A stretch of 64,000 nt of DNA from Pedobacter sp. KBS0701 (GTDB taxonomy: Bacteria; Bacteroidota; Bacteroidia; Sphingobacteriales; Sphingobacteriaceae): NCBI RefSeq assembly GCF_005938645.2, contig NZ_CP042171.1, positions 3,906,001 through 3,970,000 on the forward strand, given 5' to 3'. Positions 42,889 through 52,280 of the stretch are shown here, in pieces. A program made the position numbers and the translations under genes. The first letter of the stretch is position 1. Each line of letters begins with the position of its first letter. The notes beneath the pieces were generated by a model. The model was not told the DNA's origin. It did not search any database and saw only the letters and a program-made list of their open reading frames with translations.

Positions 42889-42951
42889 TATGAAATGTTG
42901 TAAAGTTGAAATATTTTAATGTTGTAAAGTTATAATTAAAGCAATAAAAGA

Positions 42952-43320
42952 TTATGCTTTTTTCTGGCTAAGCTGAAAAATGTTTCCCTCTATGTCTTCC
43001 CCGTCGCAAAAAAGAAAATCAATGCCTTCAAAAGATTTAATATCTTTCATTTTTGCACCTCTTTCTATAAGTCGTTTTCGAACCTCTTCAATATCTTCTT
43101 CAATACTAAAAACTAGTTTCACATTACTTTCAGCACGAAAAGAATCCTCATTTCGGAATGATTCCCCAATCCGATGAAACGCAATTTCGATGACTCCTGC
43201 GTTGAAAACCAGCCACTCGTTTTCAATTTCTTCTATTAAAGAAAAATTAAAAATGGACTGATAAAAGACCTTTAGGGCACTAATATCATTACCGAATAAA
43301 ATTATTCTGCTCAGTTTCAT
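42952..43320 (-). CDS. VOC-family (glyoxalase/bleomycin resistance-like) protein
   Basis: 122 residues with one beta-alpha-beta-beta-beta repeat pair: ALKVFYQSIFNFSLIEE, NEWLVFNAGVIEIAFHRIG, NVKLVFSIEEDIEEVRKRLI and FLFCDGEDIEGNIFQLSQ. The His and Glu at the ends of strands are plausible metal ligands. Reaction unknown. It starts ten bases before the stop of the downstream gene in the same direction and may be co-transcribed with aguA. Confidence 0.88.
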   Translation of the reverse strand: MKLSRIILFGNDISALKVFYQSIFNFSLIEEIENEWLVFNAGVIEIAFHRIGESFRNEDSFRAESNVKLVFSIEEDIEEVRKRLIERGAKMKDIKSFEGIDFLFCDGEDIEGNIFQLSQKKA

Positions 43321-43329
43321 ATCAATAAA

Positions 43330-44406
43330 TTATACCGCCGGTTCCTGCTGACTTAAACAATGAAAACTTCCCAATCCCCAAATAATATCGACTGAGTTGA
43401 TTCCAATCACTTTGCGATCAGGGAAACAGCCCTGGATAATATCTAAAGCTTTCTGGTCATTTACATCATCAAAAATTGGCACAATTACCGCTGCAGTAGC
43501 AATGTAAAAGTTCGCATAAGATGCAGGTAAACGGGTATCTTCATGAATTACCGGTGATGGCATAGGTAATTCAACAATGTTCAATGGTCTGCCATCTTTC
43601 AGCTTCATCGCTTTTAAGGTCTCCAGATTCTCTTGTAGCAAGATATAATTTTCATCAAGCGGATTGCTTTCTACAACAGTTAAAACCGTATCCTCGTTCA
43701 CAAAACGCGTAATATCATCAATGTGTCCATCGGTATCATCACCTACAATTCCATCGCCTAACCATAAAACCTGATCCTGACCATAATATTCAAGCAAATA
43801 CTTTTCGATCTGCTCTTTTGTTAAATGCGGATTGCGGTTTTCATTCAACAAACAAGCTGTGGTGGTTAAAACCGTACCTGCGCCGTTAAACTCTACCGAA
43901 CCACCTTCCATTACAATATCTGGCGTAAATAAAGGGAGATTGAAATGTTTGGCAATCTTTGTCGGAATTACATCATCCAGGTCAAATGGAGGATATTTTC
44001 CACCCCAGGCATTGTAACCCCAATCTACAACAGCCTTTTCATTTCCTTTTAGCAAAAATGCAGGACCGTGATCGCGGCACCAGGCATCGTTGGTTTCATT
44101 GAAATAAAATTCAACCTGACTTAAATCGGCCTCTACTTTTGTTAATTCAGAAATAGCAAAAGCTTTCATTTCTTCGTCTTTCACATTGATACGCACTTTC
44201 TCGCCTTCAGCAACAGCTTTAATAAACTGACAGTAAGGTTCATAAATGGTTTCGATTTTATCTGGCCACGAAGCCTCTTTATGTGGCCAGCTTAACCAGG
44301 TTGCTTCATGTTTTGCCCATTCGGCAGGGAAAGAAAAACCTTGTTGTTTAGGTGAATAATCGAATTGATTGATATTTAAATCTTTTTTAGGAGGAAAGTT
44401 TGACAT
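43330..44406 (-). CDS. aguA: agmatine deiminase (peptidyl-arginine deiminase fold)
   Basis: 358 residues. Family blocks are EWAKHEATWLSWPHKEASWP, NDAWCRDHGPAFL, WGYNAWGGKYPPFD, VMEGGSVEFNG, GDDTDGHIDDITRF and the catalytic Cys in GLGSFHCLSQQEP (C350). It converts agmatine to N-carbamoylputrescine and ammonia. The next enzyme of the pathway, N-carbamoylputrescine amidase, is encoded by the gene at 45145 on the same strand; a repeat-flanked four-helix-bundle gene lies between them. Confidence 0.94.
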   Translation of the reverse strand: MSNFPPKKDLNINQFDYSPKQQGFSFPAEWAKHEATWLSWPHKEASWPDKIETIYEPYCQFIKAVAEGEKVRINVKDEEMKAFAISELTKVEADLSQVEFYFNETNDAWCRDHGPAFLLKGNEKAVVDWGYNAWGGKYPPFDLDDVIPTKIAKHFNLPLFTPDIVMEGGSVEFNGAGTVLTTTACLLNENRNPHLTKEQIEKYLLEYYGQDQVLWLGDGIVGDDTDGHIDDITRFVNEDTVLTVVESNPLDENYILLQENLETLKAMKLKDGRPLNIVELPMPSPVIHEDTRLPASYANFYIATAAVIVPIFDDVNDQKALDIIQGCFPDRKVIGINSVDIIWGLGSFHCLSQQEPAV

Positions 44407-44407
44407 A

Positions 44408-44604
44408 GTTTTTAAAGTCCGAAAGTCGGGTGTCCGAAGTCGGATGATTTAGTGTGTTAATAAAGTCCGAAGTCGGATGTCCGAGGTCGGATGATTTTGT
44501 CTTTTAGTTTTTTAAAGTTCGAAATGTGGCCGTCCGAGGCCAGATGATTTAGTGTATTCATAAATCGCCAGTATCGCCGGACTTCGGTCTTCTGCCCTCC
44601 GACT
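44408..44604. repeat. three tandem AAGTCCGAAGTCGGATG units and an inverted end
   Basis: Three degenerate units (about 44408-44460, 44461-44508, 44509-44563) each read AAAGT(C/T)CGAAGTCGGxTG ... GATGATTTAGTGT. After them, 44578-44604 (CGGACTTCGGTCTTCTGCCC, then TCCGACT) is an inverted version that reaches the stop codon of the four-helix-bundle gene. Not a CRISPR: the units are imperfect and lack spacers of even size. Confidence 0.65.
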
Positions 44605-44957
44605 CAATTCAGCGATTTGATTAAAGCAGAAATCATGATCAAAATTTCTTCGCAAGACTGATAATGTTTCTGAAATATTTCCTCTGTAATATAACCTCTT
44701 CTTATTGCTAAGTGTAAACAGTTCACGACTTCGATATCAGACCGTAAAGAATATCTTAAAAATCTACCAAATTCAGGGTTACTTTGACCTGTACTCCCTT
44801 CAGCAATGTTCATTGAAATAGAATCTGCAGCACGCTTAACTTGCGATGTTAAAACATAAACTTCATCCTTTGGAAAAGTTTTCATCATCTTATCGATTTC
44901 ATCAGCTAAATCTAAAGCCTTTTGCCAAACCTTGAGTTTTTCAAATTTGAATGCCAT
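44604..44957 (-). CDS. four-helix-bundle protein (23S rRNA intervening-sequence/Avd-like family)
   Basis: 117 residues, all helical. Motifs KFEKLKVWQKALDLADEI, VYVLTSQVKRAADSISMNIA, EGSTGQSNPEFGRFLRYSLR and RGYITEEIFQKHYQSCEEI match the S23/IVP-type four-helix-bundle family. Relatives are found free in chromosomes, inside 23S rRNA genes, and as the Avd accessory protein of diversity-generating retroelements. No reverse transcriptase or variable gene is seen here. Short inverted and tandem repeats end exactly at its stop and restart just before its start, so gene plus flanks look like one transferable unit inserted between aguA and aguB. Confidence 0.9.
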   Translation of the reverse strand: MAFKFEKLKVWQKALDLADEIDKMMKTFPKDEVYVLTSQVKRAADSISMNIAEGSTGQSNPEFGRFLRYSLRSDIEVVNCLHLAIRRGYITEEIFQKHYQSCEEILIMISALIKSLN

Positions 44958-44959
44958 AA

Positions 44960-44996
44960 TTAAGTCCGAAAGTCGGAGGTCTGAAGTCTGAAGTTA
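44960..44996. repeat. right-hand repeat flanking the four-helix-bundle gene
   Basis: AAGTCCGAAAGTCGGAGGTC followed by TGAAGTCTGAAG. Read inverted, the left flank (44578-44604) gives AGTCGGAGGGCAGAAGACCG; the two share AGTCGGAGG-C-GAAG, so they behave like loose terminal inverted repeats. Similar inverted words, CTTCCGTCTTCGGTCTCCCG, lie at 45119-45138, next to the end of aguB. Confidence 0.55.
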
Positions 44997-45144
44997 TAAT
45001 TTATTAGAAATATACTAACAAATTACAATTTCTTACAATGCAATCCAAACTTATAATCTACGTTTCCAGACTTGCTTATGGATTTCAAACTAGCCATCTT
45101 GGCATGCATGCTCTTTGGCTTCCGTCTTCGGTCTCCCGACTTTT

Positions 45145-46020
45145 TTAATCCCCATCAATATACCTCTTTGTAATCGGCTGATAAGAATCGATTCTTCTAT
45201 CTCTTAAAAAAGGCCAATGTTTACGGAAGAAATCAGATTCTGATAAATCCAGTTCAACTACTTCGGTTTCCTCTAAATCGTGCGAGCCTAAGTAAAGCAA
45301 TTTGCCCTGTGCATTTGTAGCGAAACTTCCGCCCCAGAATTTCATGGCACCATCTTGTTCAAAGCCTACACGGTTTACGCTTACCACAGGCACACCGTTT
45401 GCTACTGCATGTGAGCGTTGAATGGTCTGCCAAGCATTATATTGATCTTGATTGGTTTCTTCATCCTGATCGGTAGCCCAGCCAATGGCAGTCGGATAGA
45501 ACATGATATCAGCACCCATTAAGGCCGTAATACGAGAAGCTTCAGGATACCATTGATCCCAACAGATCAGGATACCGATTTTAGCAAACTTAGTTTCGAA
45601 AACCTTATAGCCTAAATCGCCTGGGGTAAAGTAGAACTTTTCGTAAAATGCAGGATCATCAGGAATATGCATTTTGCGGTATTTACCTAGATATGAGCCA
45701 TCAGCATCTAAAACAGCAGTGGTGTTATGATACAAACCTTCAGCACGTTTTTCAAACAAAGAAGCGATAATTACCACACCCAATTCTTTGGCTACCACCT
45801 GCAAAGCATCCGTAGAAGGACCAGGAATAGCTTCAGCCAGGTCAAAATTGTCGTAATCTTCAACATCGCAGAAATATAAAGAAGTAAAAAGCTCCTGCAA
45901 GCACACAATTTGCGCACCTTTTGCAGCCGCTTCCTTTACTTTAGCAATCGCTTTATCTAAATTTTCCTGCTTATCTTTAGTACAACTCATTTGCACTAAG
46001 CCAACTTTTACTTTCTTCAT
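45145..46020 (-). CDS. aguB: N-carbamoylputrescine amidase (nitrilase superfamily)
   Basis: 291 residues. The nitrilase-superfamily triad is complete: Glu43 in LQELFTS, Lys116 in KYRKMHIPDD and Cys153 in LICWDQWYPEA. GWATDQDEETNQDQYNAWQT and VPVVSVNRVGFE are typical of the plant/bacterial carbamoylputrescine amidase. It releases putrescine, CO2 and ammonia from N-carbamoylputrescine, so with aguA it makes putrescine from agmatine. A -7-like box TAACTTTG lies at 46109-46116, about 90 bases upstream, without a clear -33. Confidence 0.94.
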   Translation of the reverse strand: MKKVKVGLVQMSCTKDKQENLDKAIAKVKEAAAKGAQIVCLQELFTSLYFCDVEDYDNFDLAEAIPGPSTDALQVVAKELGVVIIASLFEKRAEGLYHNTTAVLDADGSYLGKYRKMHIPDDPAFYEKFYFTPGDLGYKVFETKFAKIGILICWDQWYPEASRITALMGADIMFYPTAIGWATDQDEETNQDQYNAWQTIQRSHAVANGVPVVSVNRVGFEQDGAMKFWGGSFATNAQGKLLYLGSHDLEETEVVELDLSESDFFRKHWPFLRDRRIDSYQPITKRYIDGD

Positions 46021-46238
46021 TTCTTAAAATTATTGGATGAGCGAATGATAAAACGAGTGAATTTCACATCATTGAGTCATTCAAATTTCATTCATTCAAA
46101 ATTAGGTGCAAAGTTACTATTTTGTTTAAAAGTAGAACGGCATAAAATTGTAAATGTTATTTTTAATAAGCTTCCATTACCTGTGGTTAAAGTGAGGGGC
46201 TTGTTTTAAATTAAAGCTTACAAAAATCAACAAAATGC

Positions 46239-46275
46239 TGCAAAGTGTTCCCTTTATATCCTGAAACACTTTGCA
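46239..46275 (-). terminator. hairpin after the metal-efflux adaptor gene
   Basis: Perfect 11-bp stem TGCAAAGTGTT / AACACTTTGCA, about 35 bases past the adaptor stop, with TTTTG beyond it on the minus strand. Confidence 0.7.
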
Positions 46276-46309
46276 ACATATTTAAATATTTGATTACTAC
46301 ACCAAATTA

Positions 46310-47449
46310 TTAACCTTCTTCTCCTCCGTTTTTCATTTTCATTAAAATTGCATAAGCATTTTTTGTTACAACATTCCCCAGCTTTTTATTGGTTTTAATT
46401 TCTATAAATCCGTTCAATGCTGTCCCAATTTCTATGGGAACCATTTTGTATAACTTATTGCCAACTTCCTCAAAAATGTAATATTTATTTTCCCATTTAA
46501 CAATAGCATCTTCTGATAAAACATTAACTTTTGCTTTTCCGATAGAAATTGCCGCGTTTAGAAATGTACCAGGCAATAACTTATTATCTGAATTTTGGAT
46601 ATCGCAGTGAACACTAGTGGTTCGGTCGTCTTCAATATTAGGAGTAATCAAATGTATCTTCGCTATGTATTTCTTTTCAGGATTTGCCGTAGTGTTACAG
46701 ATCACCTCCTGTCCTGTCTTTAAACTGGCAGCATCCCTTTCAAATACTGTAAGGTTTGCATGCAATTCTCCAGGGCTGATTAATTCAAATAAAATATCGG
46801 TTGCATTAACAAATTTACCTGTATTTACATTAACCTTTGTAACATAGCCACTAATCGGAGCGTAAATTTTGATATTACGGGTTATTGAATTTTCATTTAA
46901 ATTTTCAGGATTAACACCGATTAACCTCAGTTTTTGCGCAAGCGCTTTTACCAAAACTTTTTGGTTATTATAATCGCTCTCTATTTGCTGAAAGATTTTA
47001 TCACTTGTTGCTTTTGTTTGATTTAATCCTTTTTGCCTTGTGTAATCTGCTGCTAAAAACTTCAATCTGTTTCCAGAAGTTAGATAATCTTGCTGGAGTT
47101 GAATATATTGTTGATCCTCAACGAGTGCTAACACGGCTCCTTTTTTAACGAGCATTCCAGGCATAATAATCATTTTCTTAATATATCCTCCCATAGGCAC
47201 ACTGACAGAATAGGTGTTTTCTGGTGGCACATCCACCACTCCATTTACATTAATGATGCTATGCATAGTCTTTTGCTCTATTTTACCGATTAAAATTCCA
47301 GCATTTTTTGCTTGTGCATCTGTAAGCTGCACCTCGTCTGTATTTGTTGTTGCGGGCTTCTCTGCCCGAACAGTTTCTTTTTCATCTGCACCATTGCAAG
47401 CCAGCAAAAGTGACATGCAAACTAATCCGGCTAATATTTGAATTTTCAT
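46310..47449 (-). CDS. RND efflux periplasmic adaptor lipoprotein (CusB/CzcB-like)
   Basis: 379 residues. The N terminus MKIQILAGLVCMSLLLAC ends in a lipobox (LLAC), so it is lipid-anchored. The adaptor fold is seen as a lipoyl-like hairpin (GYIKKMIIMPGMLVKKGAVL), a helical hairpin (QQDYLTSGNRLKFLAADYTR), the second lipoyl half (IYAPISGYVTKVNVNTGKFV) and the beta-barrel (GQEVICNTTANPEKKY). It links the inner-membrane pump to the outer-membrane channel. It starts 6 bases after the stop of the fused RND-OMF gene and is its operon partner; heavy-metal (Cu, Zn, Co or Cd) efflux is likely. Confidence 0.92.
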   Translation of the reverse strand: MKIQILAGLVCMSLLLACNGADEKETVRAEKPATTNTDEVQLTDAQAKNAGILIGKIEQKTMHSIINVNGVVDVPPENTYSVSVPMGGYIKKMIIMPGMLVKKGAVLALVEDQQYIQLQQDYLTSGNRLKFLAADYTRQKGLNQTKATSDKIFQQIESDYNNQKVLVKALAQKLRLIGVNPENLNENSITRNIKIYAPISGYVTKVNVNTGKFVNATDILFELISPGELHANLTVFERDAASLKTGQEVICNTTANPEKKYIAKIHLITPNIEDDRTTSVHCDIQNSDNKLLPGTFLNAAISIGKAKVNVLSEDAIVKWENKYYIFEEVGNKLYKMVPIEIGTALNGFIEIKTNKKLGNVVTKNAYAILMKMKNGGEEG

Positions 47450-47455
47450 TTTATC

Positions 47456-50400
47456 TTATTTATCTGTGGCTGTAACACGTTCAATTTCAAAAGCAGCTTC
47501 GTTAAATTGCTGCACTTTATCATAATATTCTACTTTGAGTAGTATAGATTGGTTAACCAGAAGCACCCAATCCAGATATGCAATCTCTCCTGCGTTAAGC
47601 TTATCAGAGGCTGTTTTAATGATATCACCAGCATTTCTTAAAGCGGTTTTCTGGTAAGAGCCAATAAGTTTTTCAAGCCGGTTATAACGTTCAACGGCGT
47701 TTGTTAAGTTATGATCTAGAGTTTTTTTAGTTAACGCTAATTCTTTTTCACGCTGTTGTATTAAGATACTATTGGCTTTAACACGGGAATTTTGTGCACT
47801 GAAAAAAATTGGAATTCCAACACCAATACTAACCGAAGAGAACCTTTTGTTTCTATCAAAATACTGCTCTGTCCCAATACTGTTGGTTTGCCAACCAATA
47901 ATACTCGAGTTATTGTAGCCAAAACTTAGAGAGGGCATCAATTTACTTTTTTCGAGTGCTTTTTGTTGTCTGGCCAACACCAATTGCTCTTCTCCCAATT
48001 TTAACAAAGGATGGTTAGTTTGTTCCTGACTAAATAAAAGCTCAGAGGCGTAAAGCAAGCTATCAGCCTTTGGCTGCAGGTTCTCATTGCTATTTAACAA
48101 GAACTTAAACCTGTTTTGCATTAATATATCATCTGTTCTCAGTAGTTCAAGCTGATTGCTAATTTGCTGCTTTTGATTTTCAGCGGTACGAAGTTCAAGT
48201 AGATCAACATCACCTGATTTAAAACGCTGTGTCGATTTGTCCAGAAATGCACTATAAACGCTATCGGCCCAAAGTAACAATTTCTGTTTTTCTCTTATCA
48301 ATAACAGATTATAGTATGCTGATTTTACTTCGGTTTTCAAATCTAGTTGACGGGCATCTACTTCAATCTCACTGATGCGCAGGCTTGTTTTATGAGTGGC
48401 AGATTGCCTTGCATATACCGTTGGGAAATCGAGTGTCTGTACTACAGAAAATTTATTATCATTCTCCAGACTGTTGAATTTACCATAGTCGAAACTGATT
48501 GCTGTTTTTGGTGCATCAAAACTGCTTTTGGTAATTTGCTGGTAATATTGAACGTTGGTTTTCGCAATCTGCAGTGATATATTGTTTTTAACCGCAGTAT
48601 CCAATGCGGCTTTCAAACCGATTGGCTTTTGAGCACTGGCATTTAAAGTTCCAAAAAGTACCATGATCGCAATGACAGCTAAGTTATTTTTTGGCTTGAA
48701 GTACGAGAAGCCTTTTTCAAATAAAATATATAACATGGGTAAAACAAATAATGTTAATAATGTGGAAATTAATAAGCCACCAATAACTACCGTGGCAAGC
48801 GGCTTTTGAACTGCCCCACCTGCACCAGTACTTATTGCCATTGGGATAAAACCTAGCGACGGAACTAATGCTGTCATTAAAACAGCACGAAGTTTTGATT
48901 TTGTTGCATGGATTACAATTCGTTTTACATCCGTCCAACCCTCTTTTTTTAACCGATTAAATTCTGAAACAAGTAAAATTCCGTTTAATACTGCCACACC
49001 AAAAAGGGCAATAAAACCAACACCAGCAGAAATACTAAAAGGCAGATCCCTGATCCATAAGGCAAATATGCCACCTGTTGCAGAAAGCGGAATGGCTGTA
49101 TAAATTAAAAGCCCTTGTTTAACAGAACTGAAAGCAAAATACAGGAGTAAGAAAATTAGAAGTAATGCAATTGGCACTACAATCGCCAAACGTGATTTTG
49201 CTGCCGTCATGTTTTCAAAAGAGCCGCCATAAGAAATGGTATAACCCTTAGATAAGTTAAGTTTTGCACCTGCCTTTTGCTGCAATTCCTCTACAATCGA
49301 CTGCACATCTCTATCCTTAACATTAAAACCAACTATTATCCTGCATTTAGTATCTTCCCTTTGAATCTGGTTAACCCCCTCCACTTCTTCGATATTTGCA
49401 ACCATACTTAAAGGTACCTGGTTGCCTGACTTGGTTAAAACCATCAGATTTTCCACATCGTTAATATTTTTTCTTGCCGCTTCATCAAGGCGCACTACCA
49501 TATCAAAACGTTTTTCTCCTTCATAAACCTGACCTGCTATCTGACCTGCGAATGCGGTATTAACCACCCGGTTTACATCGCCTACATTTATGCCATATTT
49601 GGCCATTCCATCGCGGTTGTATTTGATTACAACCTGAGGCATTCCGGTTACTTGTTCCTCGTAAACATTAATTGCACCTTTAACTGTACCAATTATAGCT
49701 CCTAAACGTTTTGCATAACCAGCCAGCGAATCCAAATCTTCTCCAAATATTTTACAAACAACATCTTGCCTTGCACCGGTCATCAGCTCGTTAAACCGCA
49801 TTTGCACCGGAAATTGAAAACCTACCGTAATGCCGGGAATTACTTCAACTGCTTTGGTCATTTTAGCACTCAACTCTGGAAATGATCCTGCAGAAGTCCA
49901 TTCCTTTTTAGGTTTTAAAATCACCATCATATCCCCTGCTTCAAAAGGCATGGGATCTGTAGGCACTTCAGCACTACCTATTTTGGTTACTATTTTTTGT
50001 ACTTCAGGGAACTTATCCAATAGAATTTTCGATGCTTTCTGAGTAGTTTCGATGGTATTATTCAGGTTACTTCCCGTAAGTAAACGGGTTTCTACTGCAA
50101 AATCCCCTTCCTCCAATTGTGGAATAAATTCGCCGCCGAGTGTGCCCATAATAAAAATGGATATGGCGAATAATGAAAGCGTAACTGCTAAGATGGTTTT
50201 AGGAAAAAGGAGTACTTTACTCAGCGTTGGCTGGTACTTTCTTTCTATCCATGCCATCAATTTATCGGTTAAGTTTTTCTTGTGGCTGATGGTTTTATTC
50301 AGGCATAAAGCCGACATCATTGGAACATAAGTGATGGATAAGAGAAATGCTCCAAGAATGGCAAAAGCAATTGTCCAGGCCATTGGCTTAAACATCTTAC

Positions 50401-51820
50401 CTTCAATACCTTCCAGTGATAGAATTGGCAGATAAACAATAAGAATAATAATCTGACTAAACACCGCCGATTTAATCATCGATCCAGTTGATTTTTCCAC
50501 TTCATTGTCCATCTGGTTTTGATCTATTTTACCGATAGCCCTAAAGTGCTTGCTATGCGAGAAGCGGTGAAGAATTGCTTCTACAACAATTACAGAACCA
50601 TCTACAATTAAACCGAAATCAATAGCCCCAAGTGACATCAGATTTCCACCAACCCCAAACTTATTCATCAATATTATAGCGAAAAGCATTGATAGTGGAA
50701 TTACTGAAGATACAATTAAACCTGCGCGAAGGTTCCCTAAGAAAAACACAAGTACAAAAATTACGATCAGTGCACCTTCCAGTAAGTTGGTTTCTACAGT
50801 ACTGATAGCGTTATCAACCATTTTCGTTCTATCGAGAAAGGGTTCTATAACAACGCCATCAGGAACCATTGTTTGAATTTTTGCAATTTTATCTTTTACA
50901 CGCTTTACTACAACGGAAGAATTTTCACCCTTTAGCATCATCACAACTGCACCGGCCACCTCGCCTTGCGTATTGTAGGTCATGGCGCCATAACGTATTG
51001 CTGAACCATACTGAACCCTGGCAACCTGCCCCATTAAAACAGGCATTCCGTTATCAAGCGTTTTCACTACAATCTTTTCGATATCGGCTAAATTGGTTGT
51101 TAACCCCTCACTTCGGATATATAAAACAGTTGGTCCTTTTTCAATATATGCGCCACCTGTATTTTCATTGTTTTTTTCGAGGGCATCGAATATTTCAGCA
51201 ATGGTAATTCCGTAGGCTTTAAGCTGGTCTTGCCTCACAGCAACTTCATATTGCTTTAACCTGCCGCCAAAACTTGATACCTCGGCTACTCCGGGAGTGC
51301 CTAAAAGCTGTCTTCTCACAATCCAGTCCTGAATGGTACGCAATTCCTGTTCGTTAAATTTTCCTTCATAGCCTTTTTTTGGCCGGACTACATATTGATA
51401 TATTTCACCCAGACCAGTGGAAACAGGAGCCATTGCAGGAGAACCAATACCCTGTGGAATTTCTTGCTGTACCTGCTGTAAGCGTTCGGCAATTTGTTGC
51501 CTTGCCCAGTAAACATCGGTTTCCTCATTAAAAACAATGGTAACCAGGGAAAGTCCGAAACGTGAAAAACTCCGGATTTGCTTAAGCCCTGAGATACTGC
51601 TACAGGCTTGCTCAATGGGAAACGTAATTAGGCGCTCAATATCCGGTGCACCCAAAGATGGAGAAACGGTAATTACCTGCACCTGATTGTCGGTAATATC
51701 AGGAAGTGCATCTATCGGTAATTTTGTAACCTCGTAAGCACCCCAACCAATAAGTGAGCATACGAACAAAGCAATGATTAGTTTATTCCGAATGGAAAAA
51801 CCAATAATTTTATTTAACAT
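47456..51820 (-). CDS. CzcA/CusA-type RND metal pump fused to a TolC-like outer-membrane factor
   Basis: 1454 residues. Residues 1 to about 1035 are a heavy-metal RND pump: LPIDALPDITDNQVQVIT, EQACSSISGLKQIRSFSR and the proton-relay helix GAIDFGLIVDGSVIVVEA near residue 400, plus 12 membrane helices. From about residue 1040 a further hydrophobic segment (NNLAVIAIMVLFGTLNASAQ) leads into an outer-membrane-factor domain with coiled-coil repeats (ALDTAVKNNISLQIAKTNV, KFLLNSNENLQ, TASDKLNAGEIAYLDWVLLV). Such CzcA-CzcC fusions are known in Bacteroidota. The segment before the OMF part looks like a retained signal peptide with an ASAQ cleavage site. It exports divalent metals; exact metal not readable. 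Confidence 0.93.
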   Translation of the reverse strand: MLNKIIGFSIRNKLIIALFVCSLIGWGAYEVTKLPIDALPDITDNQVQVITVSPSLGAPDIERLITFPIEQACSSISGLKQIRSFSRFGLSLVTIVFNEETDVYWARQQIAERLQQVQQEIPQGIGSPAMAPVSTGLGEIYQYVVRPKKGYEGKFNEQELRTIQDWIVRRQLLGTPGVAEVSSFGGRLKQYEVAVRQDQLKAYGITIAEIFDALEKNNENTGGAYIEKGPTVLYIRSEGLTTNLADIEKIVVKTLDNGMPVLMGQVARVQYGSAIRYGAMTYNTQGEVAGAVVMMLKGENSSVVVKRVKDKIAKIQTMVPDGVVIEPFLDRTKMVDNAISTVETNLLEGALIVIFVLVFFLGNLRAGLIVSSVIPLSMLFAIILMNKFGVGGNLMSLGAIDFGLIVDGSVIVVEAILHRFSHSKHFRAIGKIDQNQMDNEVEKSTGSMIKSAVFSQIIILIVYLPILSLEGIEGKMFKPMAWTIAFAILGAFLLSITYVPMMSALCLNKTISHKKNLTDKLMAWIERKYQPTLSKVLLFPKTILAVTLSLFAISIFIMGTLGGEFIPQLEEGDFAVETRLLTGSNLNNTIETTQKASKILLDKFPEVQKIVTKIGSAEVPTDPMPFEAGDMMVILKPKKEWTSAGSFPELSAKMTKAVEVIPGITVGFQFPVQMRFNELMTGARQDVVCKIFGEDLDSLAGYAKRLGAIIGTVKGAINVYEEQVTGMPQVVIKYNRDGMAKYGINVGDVNRVVNTAFAGQIAGQVYEGEKRFDMVVRLDEAARKNINDVENLMVLTKSGNQVPLSMVANIEEVEGVNQIQREDTKCRIIVGFNVKDRDVQSIVEELQQKAGAKLNLSKGYTISYGGSFENMTAAKSRLAIVVPIALLLIFLLLYFAFSSVKQGLLIYTAIPLSATGGIFALWIRDLPFSISAGVGFIALFGVAVLNGILLVSEFNRLKKEGWTDVKRIVIHATKSKLRAVLMTALVPSLGFIPMAISTGAGGAVQKPLATVVIGGLLISTLLTLFVLPMLYILFEKGFSYFKPKNNLAVIAIMVLFGTLNASAQKPIGLKAALDTAVKNNISLQIAKTNVQYYQQITKSSFDAPKTAISFDYGKFNSLENDNKFSVVQTLDFPTVYARQSATHKTSLRISEIEVDARQLDLKTEVKSAYYNLLLIREKQKLLLWADSVYSAFLDKSTQRFKSGDVDLLELRTAENQKQQISNQLELLRTDDILMQNRFKFLLNSNENLQPKADSLLYASELLFSQEQTNHPLLKLGEEQLVLARQQKALEKSKLMPSLSFGYNNSSIIGWQTNSIGTEQYFDRNKRFSSVSIGVGIPIFFSAQNSRVKANSILIQQREKELALTKKTLDHNLTNAVERYNRLEKLIGSYQKTALRNAGDIIKTASDKLNAGEIAYLDWVLLVNQSILLKVEYYDKVQQFNEAAFEIERVTATDK

Positions 51821-51895
51821 AATAGCTTAAATTAAAATAACAGACATATTCAGAATCCATTAGAAATGGTTCTGAAAAGATTTGAAAAAGAAATT

Positions 51896-52276
51896 TTACG
51901 CTATTGAAATAGGTGGGCGAAATAAGCTTCCGAAATCAGGATTGCTGTAACAATTTGTGTAATCGAAAGTTTTTCTGGTGTACACATTTAAGCATACTGC
52001 TTTCAGTAACATAAATTTTTCAGATGGAACGCCTACTGAAATAATATGGTGACCATCAATCTTTTTGAAGGGAAGTTTCATATCTTCTTCATCATCATTG
52101 TCATCTAAATCCTGGCCCAGATAATGCATTTCGAGAAAATCGATGAAACTGATTTCGGCGTTTAGCTGATGGTGCTGCAAAAAGTGAAGAACAAGTTGAG
52201 GCGCTTTTATAACTTCACGAACGGAAGTGTTAAAAATGAGTACCGGTAAAAGTAGCAGAAGGACAACTTTATTCAC
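51896..52276 (-). CDS. small exported acidic/His-rich protein of the metal-efflux operon
   Basis: 126 residues from the GTG at 52276 (MNKVVLLLLLPVLIFNTSV). Two earlier in-frame codons (TTG, ATG at 52300/52297) lie inside the promoter spacer and cannot be in the mRNA. After the signal peptide comes LQHHQLNAEISFIDFLEMHY, then the acidic run DDNDDEEDMKLPFKKIDGHH, which looks fit to bind divalent metal, and a C-terminal half with a Cys pair. Proteins like this often precede czc/cus operons in Bacteroidota. It lies 75 bases before the RND gene. Probably a periplasmic metal-binding or regulatory partner; function not known. Confidence 0.7.
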   Translation of the reverse strand: MNKVVLLLLLPVLIFNTSVREVIKAPQLVLHFLQHHQLNAEISFIDFLEMHYLGQDLDDNDDEEDMKLPFKKIDGHHIISVGVPSEKFMLLKAVCLNVYTRKTFDYTNCYSNPDFGSLFRPPISIA

Positions 52277-52280
52277 GCGG

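Noticed and set aside
44408..44563. Possible CRISPR array from three repeat units
   Set aside because: Units are imperfect, differ in length (about 48-57), have no separate unique spacers, and no cas genes are present.
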